A DNA stretch of 64,000 nucleotides from Rouxiella sp. S1S-2 (lineage in GTDB: Bacteria; Pseudomonadota; Gammaproteobacteria; Enterobacterales; Enterobacteriaceae): assembly GCF_009208105.1 (NCBI RefSeq), contig NZ_WFKL01000001.1, positions 1,550,001 through 1,614,000 of the forward strand, written 5' to 3'. Position 1 is the stretch's first letter; each line of letters opens with the position of its first letter. The position numbers and the translations under genes are program-made. Of this stretch, positions 9,367 through 18,196 are shown in pieces. The notes below the pieces were generated by a model. That model was not told the origin of the DNA. It did not search any database and saw nothing but the letters and a program-made list of their open reading frames with translations.

Positions 9367-9759
9367 TTAATTAATGATATTTATTCGTTTCACATCAATT
9401 TCTTCAGAATTCCAGTCTTTATCGATTTTCCCTTCCAGACGCACTTTATCCTTCGGCGTCACGTTTTGACCATTCCAGCGTTTGTCGTCAATCTCGGCCG
9501 TCAGCGTACCGGTAGCATCGCGGAAAATATATTTTTCGTCGCCGGTGCGCTTGTCGATGTGCCCTTCAAGCATCACCCACTGGTCATCTTTCATGGTTTT
9601 AACGTCTTTTATGCTGCTTAATGCCGTGCTATCGCCGGAGAAGCCGCCTTTTTGCTGCACCTGAGGGGCGTTCGGATCGTTAAAACCACCGCCGCTTTGT
9701 GCTAAAGCAGGAAGGGCAGAGAGTGCAATGAGGCTTGCCAGAGCTATCTTCTTCATCAT
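9367..9759 (-). CDS. ygiW: YgiW/VisP-type periplasmic OB-fold (BOF) stress protein
   Basis: 130 residues from the chosen ATG at 9759; an upstream in-frame ATG (9768) lies only three bases after the AAGG ribosome site (9769-9772), whereas 9759 is nine bases away, so 9759 is preferred. A signal peptide ends at ALAQ, followed by the BOF domain (WVMLEGHIDKRTGDEKYIFRDATGTL, given here only in outline, about residues 60-85) and the closing DVKRINIIN strand. Family members sit in the periplasm and respond to peroxide, acid or cationic-peptide stress. A PmrA/QseB-like box lies upstream. Assignment to YgiW rather than the paralogue YdeI is tentative. Confidence 0.85.
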   Translation of the reverse strand: MMKKIALASLIALSALPALAQSGGGFNDPNAPQVQQKGGFSGDSTALSSIKDVKTMKDDQWVMLEGHIDKRTGDEKYIFRDATGTLTAEIDDKRWNGQNVTPKDKVRLEGKIDKDWNSEEIDVKRINIIN

Positions 9760-9857
9760 AATAGTCATCCTTAATTTTGAGTTTTCGGTAAAAATCAGGC
9801 AACGTCATCAAGAGTGGAGTCAAAATATCTCGATGACGCTTCGCTGCCTTGAAAACA

Positions 9858-9890
9858 ATTAAAGCAGACTGTTCTTAACAGTTTCTTAAG
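9858..9890 (-). promoter_or_regulatory. PmrA/QseB-type box with -10 for the YgiW-type gene
   Basis: On the plus strand CTTAAC (9874-9879) and CTTAAG (9885-9890) are separated by exactly five bases, an 11/12 match to the CTTAAG-N5-CTTAAG box of PmrA-class response regulators, which QseB also recognises. On the minus strand a TTTAAT -10 element (9858-9863) follows at a spacing that would put the box over the -35 region. Transcription would run into the gene at 9759. Confidence 0.5.
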
Positions 9891-10046
9891 GTGTATTAAT
9901 TTATGCTGGATACGGCTTTCAGGCCGGTCGCGCTGATGTATAACGAGCAGAAGTAAAATGGCCAACAGGCTTAACGCGCGCTCAGCTTGGGTTTCCGACG
10001 CTGCCTCTTTGCGTTTTTATTAATTTAAGGAAGATTTTTCCTGGCT

Positions 10047-10490
10047 ATGAATCCTGACGAATACAACAGCCACGGCATGCTCCGTCTGCCGTTATGGTTT
10101 TGGGCAATATTGGTATTACAGGCGCGTACCTGGTTATTGTTTATTATGGCCGGTGCATCACGTCAGCAGGGTAACGGGTTGTTAACGCTGTTTTATCCTG
10201 ACCGACACTCTTTTTGGTACGGTATATTTCTCGGCATTCCTCCGGTGCTGATTTTCCTGCTCAGCGGGCGTCGTCACCTGCTGCCAAACATTTGGCAGAT
10301 GAGCTATTGGCTGCTTTTAGCCGGCATGTTTGCCACCTTTGCCCTGCAGGGCGTGGGGATGTGGCAGTCGATGGAAGAGCCAAACCTGCTCGACTTTTCG
10401 CTGGCGTTGCTCGATGCGGGCGCTTTGGCCTATTGGCTAATGAGCCGTCGCCTGCGCGCCTGTTTTGACGAAGAGCGTCGACGGGTTTAA
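10047..10490 (+). CDS. yfeZ: DUF2919 family inner-membrane protein YfeZ
   Basis: 147 residues with four predicted membrane segments (about 16-35, 58-75, 85-105, 112-131) and the family's N-terminal LRLPLWFWAILVLQARTW block. The function is unknown in all species. It lies directly upstream of yfeY as in E. coli. Confidence 0.9.
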   Translation: MNPDEYNSHGMLRLPLWFWAILVLQARTWLLFIMAGASRQQGNGLLTLFYPDRHSFWYGIFLGIPPVLIFLLSGRRHLLPNIWQMSYWLLLAGMFATFALQGVGMWQSMEEPNLLDFSLALLDAGALAYWLMSRRLRACFDEERRRV

Positions 10491-10521
10491 ACGATCAAAT
10501 TGAATTGGCTCAAAAATCTAC

Positions 10522-10549
10522 GGCACTTTTTGCGGTCGTTGTACTCCAA
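10522..10549 (+). promoter_or_regulatory. Candidate sigma-E (RpoE) promoter of yfeY
   Basis: GGCACTT at 10522-10528 followed after exactly 16 bases by TCCAA at 10545-10549 matches the RpoE pattern GGAACTT-N16-TCnnA closely. It lies about 60 bases before the yfeY start. yfeY is a known member of the E. coli sigma-E regulon, which supports the call. Confidence 0.55.
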
Positions 10550-10610
10550 TTGCCCGATACGATAAAACCGGTATCACTTTTCGCTGTATGACCATCAAGG
10601 AGTGTATTAC

Positions 10611-11201
10611 ATGACTATCCGCCCACTGTGGCTGGCGCTGCCGCTTATGCTGACCGGCTGTTCAACGATGGCGAACGCACACATGTCGTGGTCAAGCCTG
10701 AATCCAATCAACTGGTTTGGCAGCAGCCTTGAGGTAACGGATGAGGGCGTGGGGAAAATCACCGCCAATACGCCGCTGACTGAAACCGCAGTCAATGACG
10801 GCCTCGACGGCAACTATCACCTGCGCAGCGGAATGTCGATGAACGAGGGTAAAATGCGTTCGTTCTATCAGGGAATGGACGATAAGACGGTTAAAATCAC
10901 CGTGGCGGGCGAGCCGAAGGGCAAAGTTGACCGTATTGAAGTCTCCGACCCTAACGTTGCAAGCCAGTGGGGGGTTAAAATCGGTACACCGTTTAGTACG
11001 CTTTATACCAAAGCCTTTGACGCCTGCCAGAAAGCGCAGGGCGATGACGCGCAGAACATTGAGTGTAAAGCGCCCGGCAGCCAGCATGTAAGCTATATTT
11101 TCACCGGCGTCTGGGACGGTCCGGACCAGTTGATGCCTTCCGATGATGCGCTGAAAAGCTGGAAAGTCAGCAAAATCGTTTGGCACGCAAAGGCGAATTA
11201 A
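10611..11201 (+). CDS. yfeY: RpoE-regulated lipoprotein YfeY
   Basis: 196 residues from the ATG at 10611, which is preceded by AAGGAG (10597-10602) at eight bases; an in-frame GTG at 10602 overlaps that ribosome site and is rejected. The N-terminus is a lipoprotein signal with lipobox LTGC, so the mature protein is anchored by Cys17, probably to the outer membrane. The DUF1131 body contains two further cysteines (ACQKAQ and IECKAP) likely to form a disulfide. Role in envelope stress is inferred from its regulation. Confidence 0.92.
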   Translation: MTIRPLWLALPLMLTGCSTMANAHMSWSSLNPINWFGSSLEVTDEGVGKITANTPLTETAVNDGLDGNYHLRSGMSMNEGKMRSFYQGMDDKTVKITVAGEPKGKVDRIEVSDPNVASQWGVKIGTPFSTLYTKAFDACQKAQGDDAQNIECKAPGSQHVSYIFTGVWDGPDQLMPSDDALKSWKVSKIVWHAKAN

Positions 11202-11211
11202 ATCCTCTAAT

Positions 11212-11234
11212 ACCCTGTTTCAACACAGGGTTTA
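11212..11234 (+). terminator. Terminator of yfeY
   Basis: ACCCTGT (11212-11218) pairs with ACAGGGT (11225-11231) and is followed by TT. Good intrinsic-terminator shape with a short T tract. Confidence 0.55.
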
Positions 11235-11249
11235 GTAAAAAAACTTGGG

Positions 11250-11307
11250 TATAATACCCGCCGATGCGACGACAGGCTTTTAGCGACTAAAAGTCTGGGA
11301 CGGTCGC
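11250..11307 (+). promoter_or_regulatory. Promoter -10 and structured leader of yfeX
   Basis: TATAAT at 11250-11255 is a consensus -10 hexamer with a weak -35. The predicted transcript then begins with a strong stem-loop: AGGCTTTTAG (11274-11283) pairs with CTAAAAGTCT (11287-11296), enclosed by GCGAC/GTCGC (11266-11270, 11303-11307). Confidence 0.4.
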
Positions 11308-11331
11308 CGCTGACGCGAGGAAAATACTATT

Positions 11332-12231
11332 ATGAACCAGGTTCAAGGCGGCATTCTGCTTGAGCACTGCCGTTTTGCTATCTACATCGAAGCTAAAGTT
11401 CAGGGTGAACTCGACGATGTTCGCAGCGGATGCCGCACTTTTTGTCAGTCACTGGCAAAGATCCAGTCAACATTTCCTGATGACAGTGTAGGCGCGGTCG
11501 TGGCCTTTGGGCACGACGTATGGCGGGATTTGTCCGCCGGCGTTGGGGCTGAGGAGCTCAAACCTTTTGCGCCATTGGGTAAGGGGCTGGCGCCTGCCAC
11601 TCAGCGCGATGTGCTGATTCACATTCAATCTCTGCGTCACGACGTTAACTTTCTGCTGGCCCAGGCCGCCGTAGCGGCGTTTGGTAACTGTCTGCACGTA
11701 GAAGAAGAAACGCACGGCTTTCGCGGCATTGAAGACCGCGATTTGAGTGGCTTTGTCGACGGTACTGAAAATCCCAAGGGCGAAGACCGTGCGCAGGTAG
11801 CCGCTATCGCCGAAGGCCAACCTGATGCGGGCGGCAGCTATGTTATGGTTCAGCGCTGGAAACACAATTTGAACCAGTGGCAGCGTTTTAGCGTCGCGCA
11901 GCAGGAAGAGATTATCGGCCGCACCAAGCAGACCGATGAAGAACTGCCGGGCGATGTACGCAAAGAAACCTCGCACCTCGGTCGCGTCGATCTCAAAGAG
12001 GATGGCAAAGGGCTGAAAATTCTCCGTCAAAGCCTGCCGTACGGTACCGCCAGCGGCGAGCACGGGCTGTACTTCATTACCTACTGCGCCCGCCTGTATA
12101 ACATTGAAAAACAACTGTTAAGCATGTTTGGGGACCTCGACGGCAAGCGCGACGCGATGCTGCGTTTTACCCGTCCGCTGACCGGAAGTTACTACTTTGC
12201 CCCGTCATTAACCCAGTTACAGTCGCTGTAA
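11332..12231 (+). CDS. yfeX: Dye-decolourising (DyP-type) heme peroxidase YfeX
   Basis: 299 residues, the length of E. coli YfeX. The GxxDG motif with catalytic D143 (GFVDGTENP), proximal heme ligand H215 (ETSHLG) and distal R232 (ILRQSLPYG) are all in the positions known for the E. coli enzyme. It is a cytoplasmic porphyrinogen or broad-substrate peroxidase; a dechelatase role has been debated. No export signal and no encapsulin gene nearby. Confidence 0.95.
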   Translation: MNQVQGGILLEHCRFAIYIEAKVQGELDDVRSGCRTFCQSLAKIQSTFPDDSVGAVVAFGHDVWRDLSAGVGAEELKPFAPLGKGLAPATQRDVLIHIQSLRHDVNFLLAQAAVAAFGNCLHVEEETHGFRGIEDRDLSGFVDGTENPKGEDRAQVAAIAEGQPDAGGSYVMVQRWKHNLNQWQRFSVAQQEEIIGRTKQTDEELPGDVRKETSHLGRVDLKEDGKGLKILRQSLPYGTASGEHGLYFITYCARLYNIEKQLLSMFGDLDGKRDAMLRFTRPLTGSYYFAPSLTQLQSL

Positions 12232-12450
12232 ACTCTGTTTTCGCGATGCCAGCCCGCCGAGGTTGTGCATCGCGTTCCCCTCCTTTGGCAAAATTCCCGC
12301 TCAATCATCATGGCTTATAGCTTTTCATGCTTGTAAATCACCAAATAGTATATAAAACCGTTACTGCTCTACCCCGAGTTATAAATACACTACAACTCTA
12401 GGGTTGCGTCCGCGCGCCACGTCGACAGTGATTTCAGACCAGGACAGAGA

Positions 12451-13479
12451 ATGAAAAATACGTTGGTCAAGAATAAAACTCTGCAGGGCGCGTTTGCCAT
12501 TCTGCTGCTTGCCGGTGGCGTGGCATCGGCCTCGGCTACTGAATTGCTCAACAGCTCTTATGACGTGTCTCGCGAGCTTTTTGCCGCGCTCAATCCGCCG
12601 TTTCAAAAGCAGTGGGCCGAGCAAAATAACGGTGACAAGTTAGAGATAAAACAGTCTCACGCCGGTTCCTCGAAGCAGGCATTGGCTATTTTACAGGGGC
12701 TGAGGGCGGACGTGGTGACTTACAATCAGGTGACCGACGTACAAATTCTGCATGACCGGGGGGATCTTATCCCGGCCAACTGGCAAAGCCGCCTGCCTAA
12801 CAACAGTTCACCGTTTTATTCGACCATGGCGTTTCTGGTGCGCAAAGGCAATCCTAAAAATATCCATACCTGGGACGACCTGACCCGCAGCGATGTCAAG
12901 CTGGTGTTTCCAAATCCTAAAACCTCGGGCAACGGCCGTTATACCTATTTAGGTGCCTGGGGCGCGTTCAATATTGAAGACGGCAAAAATGACGCACAGA
13001 CCCGCGAAAAAATGGCGCGCTTTATCAAAAACGTTGAGGTCTTTGATACCGGCGGCCGCGGTGCAACCACCACTTTCGTCGATCGCGGATTGGGTGATGT
13101 GCTGATTAGCTTTGAGTCGGAAGTGAACAATATTCGTAAGCAATACGGTGCCGACAAGTATGAAGTTATCGTGCCGCCGGTCGATATTTTGGCGGAGTTC
13201 CCAGTGGCATGGGTCGACAAGAATGTTGAGAAAAATGGCACCGAAAAGGCAGCGAAAGAGTATTTGAATTACCTGTGGAGCCCGCAGGCGCAGAAGATCA
13301 TTACCAGTTTCAGCTACCGCGTGTACGACAAAAAAGTCATGGACGAGGCGAAGGGGCAATTCCCTGATACCAAGCTGTTTAAAGTTGAAGACCAATTTGG
13401 AGGATGGCCAGAAGTGATGAAAACACATTTCAATACCGGCGGTGAGCTGGACAAATTGATCGCGCAGGGACACCAGTAA
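12451..13479 (+). CDS. cysP: Thiosulfate/sulfate-binding periplasmic protein
   Basis: 342 residues. A signal peptide ends near ASASA, and the mature protein starts [15 protein letters not shown] as in E. coli CysP. The ligand-site segments [22 protein letters not shown] and [18 protein letters not shown] are conserved. It delivers thiosulfate and sulfate to the CysTWA importer. The stop overlaps the cysT start (TAATG). The 220-bp upstream gap should carry CysB sites, but none could be assigned by eye. Confidence 0.96.
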   Translation: MKNTLVKNKTLQGAFAILLLAGGVASASATELLNSSYDVSRELFAALNPPFQKQWAEQNNGDKLEIKQSHAGSSKQALAILQGLRADVVTYNQVTDVQILHDRGDLIPANWQSRLPNNSSPFYSTMAFLVRKGNPKNIHTWDDLTRSDVKLVFPNPKTSGNGRYTYLGAWGAFNIEDGKNDAQTREKMARFIKNVEVFDTGGRGATTTFVDRGLGDVLISFESEVNNIRKQYGADKYEVIVPPVDILAEFPVAWVDKNVEKNGTEKAAKEYLNYLWSPQAQKIITSFSYRVYDKKVMDEAKGQFPDTKLFKVEDQFGGWPEVMKTHFNTGGELDKLIAQGHQ

Positions 13480-14309
13480 TGTTGTTGTCGACCAAACGCG
13501 TATTGCCCGGCTTTACCTTAAGTCTGGGAAGCAGTCTGCTGTTCGTTTGCCTGGTGCTGCTGTTGCCGCTCAGTGCTCTGGTTATTCAGCTTTCACACAT
13601 GACATTAGCCCAATATTGGGCGGTGGTTTCCGACCCACAGGTAGTGGCTGCTTATAAGGTCACGCTGCTGTCTGCCGGCGTTGCCAGCATATTTAACTGC
13701 TTTTTCGGCATGCTGATGGCGTGGATCCTGACCCGCTATGAATTTCCCGGCAAAACCATTCTCGACGGGTTAATGGATTTGCCTTTTGCACTGCCTACCG
13801 CCGTGGCCGGTTTAACGCTGGCCGGTTTGTTCTCGGTTAACGGATTCTACGGCCAGTGGCTGGCGCATTTTGATATTAAAGTGGCCTACACCTGGATTGG
13901 TATTGCGGTTGCGATGGCCTTTACCAGCATTCCCTTTGTGGTGCGTACAGTGCAGCCGGTGCTTGAAGAGCTGGGTCCTGAATACGAAGAGGCCGCAGAA
14001 ACGTTAGGCGCATCGCGCTGGCAGAGCTTCCGTCGTGTGGTATTGCCAGAGTTAATGCCTTCGCTGATGGCCGGAACGGCGCTGTCATTCACCCGTAGCC
14101 TCGGCGAGTTCGGTGCAGTTATTTTTATTGCGGGCAACATCGCCTGGAAAACGGAAGTGACCTCGCTGATGATTTTTATCCGCCTGCAGGAGTTTGACTA
14201 CGCGGCAGCCAGCGCCATTGCGTCGGTTATTTTAGCCGCGTCGCTGATTCTGCTGTTTGCCATTAATACCTTACAAAGCCGCTACGGCCGTCGTTTAGGA
14301 GGCCATTAA
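13479..14309 (+). CDS. cysT: Sulfate/thiosulfate ABC transporter permease
   Basis: 276 residues (synonym CysU), about six membrane segments. The ABC-coupling EAA loop is seen as EEAAETLGASRWQSFRRVVLP near residues 168-188. It forms the channel with CysW. One-base overlaps at both ends show tight translational coupling in the cysPTWA operon. Confidence 0.96.
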   Translation: MLLSTKRVLPGFTLSLGSSLLFVCLVLLLPLSALVIQLSHMTLAQYWAVVSDPQVVAAYKVTLLSAGVASIFNCFFGMLMAWILTRYEFPGKTILDGLMDLPFALPTAVAGLTLAGLFSVNGFYGQWLAHFDIKVAYTWIGIAVAMAFTSIPFVVRTVQPVLEELGPEYEEAAETLGASRWQSFRRVVLPELMPSLMAGTALSFTRSLGEFGAVIFIAGNIAWKTEVTSLMIFIRLQEFDYAAASAIASVILAASLILLFAINTLQSRYGRRLGGH

Positions 14310-15184
14310 TGTCGCAATTGACGCAGGTTGAAAACGCAGAACCGCGCCGCATCGACTGGATGAAATGGACGCTGATCGCCGTGGGCATGATTATTTGCCT
14401 GCTGCTGTTAGTGGTGCCATTAATTTCTATCTTTGTGCTGGCACTTTCTGATGGCATTGCCGCCGTGGGTAAGAATATTGTCGACCCTGACATGCTGCAT
14501 TCTATTGGGTTGACGTTGCTGATGGCGCTTATCACGGTGCCGGTGAATCTGATTTTCGGAACGTTGCTAGCCTGGTTGGTAGCGCGATTCAACTTCCCAG
14601 GCCGCCAACTGCTGCTGACGCTGATCGATATTCCTTTTGCGGTTTCGCCGGTAGTGGCAGGGCTGCTTTATCTGCTGTTTTATGGCACCAACGGTCCGCT
14701 GGGTGGCTGGCTGGACGCCCACAACATTCAGTTTATGTTTGCTTGGCCGGGCATGGTCATGGTCACCATTTTTGTCACCTGTCCGTTTGTTATTCGCGAG
14801 CTGGTGCCGGTGATGCTGAGTCAGGGGAGTCACGAAGATGAAGCGGCGGTGCTGCTCGGCGCGTCGGGGTGGCAGATGTTTCGCCGCGTGACGCTGCCCA
14901 ATATTCGTTGGGCGCTGCTGTACGGCGTGGTGTTGACCAACGCCCGCGCCATTGGCGAGTTTGGTGCGGTGTCGGTGGTTTCTGGCTCGATTCGTGGAGA
15001 GACCTACACCCTGCCTTTACAGGTTGAATTATTGAATCAGGACTACAACGTGGCGGGTGCGTTTACCGCCGCGGCACTGCTGACCCTGATGGCAATCGTC
15101 ACACTATTTCTGAAAAGCGGGCTGCAGTGGCGTCTGGCACGCACCAACGACCGTCTTGAACGGGAGGAAAAAAATGAGCATTGA
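14309..15184 (+). CDS. cysW: Sulfate/thiosulfate ABC transporter permease
   Basis: 291 residues with six membrane segments; the EAA loop is [21 protein letters not shown] (about 175-195). Partner of CysT. The 3' end overlaps the cysA start by 11 bp, so the cysA ribosome binding site GGGAGG lies inside cysW. Confidence 0.96.
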   Translation: MSQLTQVENAEPRRIDWMKWTLIAVGMIICLLLLVVPLISIFVLALSDGIAAVGKNIVDPDMLHSIGLTLLMALITVPVNLIFGTLLAWLVARFNFPGRQLLLTLIDIPFAVSPVVAGLLYLLFYGTNGPLGGWLDAHNIQFMFAWPGMVMVTIFVTCPFVIRELVPVMLSQGSHEDEAAVLLGASGWQMFRRVTLPNIRWALLYGVVLTNARAIGEFGAVSVVSGSIRGETYTLPLQVELLNQDYNVAGAFTAAALLTLMAIVTLFLKSGLQWRLARTNDRLEREEKNEH

Positions 15185-16268
15185 AATTAAAGGTATCAAC
15201 AAATATTTTAGCCGCACCAAGGTGCTCAATGATATCTCGCTCGATATTCCTTCTGGCCAGATGGTTGCGCTGCTGGGGCCTTCGGGTTCAGGTAAAACTA
15301 CGCTGCTGCGCATTATTGCCGGCCTTGAAAACCAGAGTGCAGGGCAGTTGAGTTTTCACGGCAAGGACGTCACGCGTCTGCATGCGCGCGACCGTCAGGT
15401 GGGTTTCGTATTCCAGCACTATGCGTTGTTCCGCCACATGACTGTTTTCGATAATATTGCCTTTGGTCTGACAGTGTTACCGCGCCGCGAGCGCCCGAAC
15501 GCCGAAGCCATTAAACAGAAAGTCACGAAACTGCTGGAAATGGTGCAGCTTAGCCACTTGGGTAACCGTTTCCCGGCCCAGCTTTCCGGTGGGCAAAAAC
15601 AGCGCGTCGCTTTGGCGCGCGCGCTGGCGGTGGAGCCACAGATTTTATTGCTTGATGAACCCTTTGGGGCACTGGATGCCCAAGTACGTAAAGAGCTGCG
15701 TCGCTGGCTGCGTCAACTGCATGAAGAGCTGAAATTCACCAGCGTATTCGTGACCCACGATCAGGAAGAGGCCATGGAGGTCGCCGACCGGGTGGTGGTG
15801 ATGAGTCAGGGCAACATTGAGCAGGTCGGCACCCCAATTGAAATTTGGCGTGAACCGGCTACTCGTTTTGTGCTGGAGTTTATGGGGGAAGTTAACCGTA
15901 TTGGCGGTGAAATTCGCGGTTCGCAGCTTTACGTGGGACAGCATCACTGGCCGTTGGCGATAGCGCCGCTGCATCAGGGAAAAGTCGATTTATTCCTGCG
16001 TCCGTGGGAAATGGAAATCACGCCACAGAGTAATGCGCGCTGTCCTCTGCCGGTACAGGTGCTGGAAGTAAGCCCGCGCGGCCATTTCTGGCAGTTAACT
16101 GTGCAGCCGCAGGGCTGGCACGACGAGCCGATTTCTGTCGTGCTGTCTGAAACATCGGACAATCGCGCGCCACAGCGCGGCGATCGCTATTTTGTGGGCG
16201 GTCTTAACGGGCGGCTGTATGCTGGCGATCGTCAGTTACAGTCGGTTGAGCTCGCCAAAACGGCCTAA
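15174..16268 (+). CDS. cysA: Sulfate/thiosulfate ABC transporter ATP-binding protein
   Basis: 364 residues from the ATG at 15174 (family N-terminus MSIEI, SD GGGAGG just upstream). Walker [10 protein letters not shown] at about 35-43, signature [15 protein letters not shown], Walker [13 protein letters not shown] and the H-loop VTHDQEEAM are intact. The C-terminal 120 residues are the regulatory TOBE-like domain. It energises sulfate and thiosulfate uptake. Confidence 0.97.
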   Translation: MSIEIKGINKYFSRTKVLNDISLDIPSGQMVALLGPSGSGKTTLLRIIAGLENQSAGQLSFHGKDVTRLHARDRQVGFVFQHYALFRHMTVFDNIAFGLTVLPRRERPNAEAIKQKVTKLLEMVQLSHLGNRFPAQLSGGQKQRVALARALAVEPQILLLDEPFGALDAQVRKELRRWLRQLHEELKFTSVFVTHDQEEAMEVADRVVVMSQGNIEQVGTPIEIWREPATRFVLEFMGEVNRIGGEIRGSQLYVGQHHWPLAIAPLHQGKVDLFLRPWEMEITPQSNARCPLPVQVLEVSPRGHFWQLTVQPQGWHDEPISVVLSETSDNRAPQRGDRYFVGGLNGRLYAGDRQLQSVELAKTA

Positions 16269-16310
16269 TAGTTTTAAAATTATTCAACGTTATTGCGTAG
16301 AATTAAACAG

Positions 16311-16336
16311 AAGGGCGGTTTTTCACCGCCCTTTTT
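16311..16336 (+). terminator. Intrinsic terminator after cysA
   Basis: AAGGGCGGT pairs with ACCGCCCTT around a TTTTTC loop and ends in a T run. It separates cysA from cysM, which are one operon in E. coli. Confidence 0.85.
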
Positions 16337-16402
16337 AACGTCTTATATCCATTTATTCGTTTTAGTGCGGTACATATACCAAACTGAAATAAGGCAGCTA
16401 CA

Positions 16403-17284
16403 GTGAGCACGCTCGAACAATTTATCGGCAATACGCCTCTAGTGCGGTTACAGCGACTGTCAAAGGATCTTGATAGCGAAATTTGGGTCAAACTGGAAGG
16501 CAATAATCCGGCAGGTTCAGTGAAGGATCGCGCAGCGTTCTTCATGATCGAGGGGGCCGAAAAGCGCGGTGAAATCAGTCCGGGTGACACGCTTATTGAA
16601 GCAACCAGCGGCAACACCGGCATTGCGCTAGCGATGATTGCCGCGCTTAAAGGCTACAAACTCAAACTGTTAATGCCTGAAAACATGAGTCTGGAACGCC
16701 AGGCTGCGATGCGTGCCTACGGTGCCGAACTGCTGTTGGTGAGTCGTTCGCTTGGTATGGAAGGCGCACGTGACCTGGCGCAGGAAATGGGCAGTCGCGG
16801 CGAAGGCAAAGTGCTGGACCAGTTCAACAATGCCGATAATCCGCTGGCGCATTTCACCACCACTGGCCCTGAAATCTGGCAGCAGACGGCGGGACGCATC
16901 ACCCATTTTGTCTCCAGCATGGGCACGACCGGCACCATTACCGGCGTAAGTCGTTATCTTAAAATGCAGAGCCCTAACGTGCGTATCGTGGGTTTACAGC
17001 CGGACGAGGGCAGCAGTATTCCCGGTATTCGCCGCTGGCCGGTGGAATATCTGCCGGGGATTTACCAACCGGATCTGGTCGATGAGGTCATCGATATGGC
17101 GCAGTTGGAAGCCGAAACGACCATGCGTTTGCTGGCCCAACAGGAAGGTATTTTCTGCGGCGTGAGCTCGGGCGGGGCGGTGGCAGGGGCTTTACGGGTG
17201 GCTAAAAGCAATCCTGGCTCGGTTATCGTGGCCATAATTTGTGACCGTGGCGACCGTTACCTTTCCACTGGCGTGTTTGATTAA
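16403..17284 (+). CDS. cysM: Cysteine synthase B (O-acetylserine sulfhydrylase B)
   Basis: 293 residues, starting at GTG (16403) as in E. coli with SD AAGG. The PLP lysine is K41 in GSVKDRA, and the phosphate-binding loop [10 protein letters not shown] follows. It uses sulfide or thiosulfate with O-acetylserine to give cysteine or S-sulfocysteine, fitting its place after the thiosulfate importer. The C-terminus stops at STGVFD, about ten residues short of the E. coli protein. A terminator upstream implies its own promoter. Confidence 0.96.
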   Translation: MSTLEQFIGNTPLVRLQRLSKDLDSEIWVKLEGNNPAGSVKDRAAFFMIEGAEKRGEISPGDTLIEATSGNTGIALAMIAALKGYKLKLLMPENMSLERQAAMRAYGAELLLVSRSLGMEGARDLAQEMGSRGEGKVLDQFNNADNPLAHFTTTGPEIWQQTAGRITHFVSSMGTTGTITGVSRYLKMQSPNVRIVGLQPDEGSSIPGIRRWPVEYLPGIYQPDLVDEVIDMAQLEAETTMRLLAQQEGIFCGVSSGGAVAGALRVAKSNPGSVIVAIICDRGDRYLSTGVFD

Positions 17285-17351
17285 CCTCGGCAGGCCATAA
17301 CGCTATTTCTATACTACTCTCCTGATAGTCTCCAAAAAGCCCGTCCCGCAG

Positions 17352-17382
17352 ACTGATATTGGCCATTTCGTGCAATATCAGT
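17352..17382. promoter_or_regulatory. 10-bp perfect inverted repeat upstream of the two-component genes
   Basis: ACTGATATTG (17352-17361) and CAATATCAGT (17373-17382) are exact inverted copies 11 bases apart, flanked by GCCCG and CGGGC. It may be a cysM 3' hairpin or an operator. Confidence 0.4.
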
Positions 17383-17425
17383 GATTTTATCGGGCAAAAA
17401 AGTCGACTTTCTATGACCAAAGCCG

Positions 17426-17479
17426 GTAAAGGGTAAAAATAGAGTAAAAGCTGCTGCGACTTTGCCAGATAGCGGTAAA
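17426..17479 (+). promoter_or_regulatory. Cluster of CpxR-like GTAAA boxes
   Basis: Four GTAAA pentamers occur at 17426, 17433, 17444 and 17475. The pair at 17433 and 17444 is spaced by six bases, very near the CpxR box GTAAA-N5-GTAAA. They lie 34-87 bases before a response-regulator gene that is itself CpxR-like, suggesting autoregulation. Confidence 0.5.
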
Positions 17480-17512
17480 AATAGGCGGAAATATGTTAGG
17501 CGGAAAAAAATA

Positions 17513-18196
17513 ATGAAAATTCTGTTAGTCGATGACGATCTTGAACTGGGTACCATGCTATGCGAATACCTGATTGCCGAAGGGTTTGATGCCAATCTGG
17601 TATTGAGCGGCAAAGCGGGAATAGAAGGCGCGATGTCGGGCGATTACAACGCGATGATCCTCGACATTATGCTGCCGGATATGAGTGGTATCGACGTACT
17701 GCGCCAGGTGCGCAAAAACAGCCGTCTGCCAATCATCATGCTGACGGCAAAAGGCGACAATATTGACCGTGTTATCGGGCTGGAAATGGGCGCCGATGAC
17801 TATATGCCAAAGCCTTGCTACCCGCGTGAGTTGGTGGCTCGTCTGCGCGCCGTTTTACGCCGCGTTGAAGAACAACAGGATACGCACTCGGATTCATCCA
17901 GCATTCATTACGGTGACCTGACGCTCAATCCTGCCACCCGCAGCAGCGAATGGCAGGGCGTAGCGTTTGACTTGACCGCGTCCGAATTTAACCTGCTTGA
18001 GCTGCTGCTTCGCTCTCCAGAGCGCGTGGTGTCTAAGGACGAGCTGTCCGAAAAAGGATTGGGCCGTCCTCGTGAAGCCTATGACCGCAGTATTGATGTC
18101 CATATCAGCAACATTCGTCAAAAATTGGCTTCGCTTAACGGTGGAGAAATAATGACGATCGAGACGGTGCGAAGCATTGGTTATCGAATCAGGTAA
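17513..18196 (+). CDS. CpxR-like OmpR-family response regulator
   Basis: 227 residues from the ATG at 17513, which gives the standard receiver start MKILLVDDD. Phosphoacceptor D51 (MILDIMLPDMSG), T/S and K switch residues (LTAKG and PKPC) are present. The C-terminal winged helix contains LTASEFNLLELLL and DRSIDVHISNIRQKL, closest to CpxR in pattern. It is not the canonical cpxR locus (which neighbours cpxP/sodA-fieF in relatives), so it is read as a paralogue. Overlaps the kinase gene by 20 bp. Confidence 0.88.
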   Translation: MKILLVDDDLELGTMLCEYLIAEGFDANLVLSGKAGIEGAMSGDYNAMILDIMLPDMSGIDVLRQVRKNSRLPIIMLTAKGDNIDRVIGLEMGADDYMPKPCYPRELVARLRAVLRRVEEQQDTHSDSSSIHYGDLTLNPATRSSEWQGVAFDLTASEFNLLELLLRSPERVVSKDELSEKGLGRPREAYDRSIDVHISNIRQKLASLNGGEIMTIETVRSIGYRIR

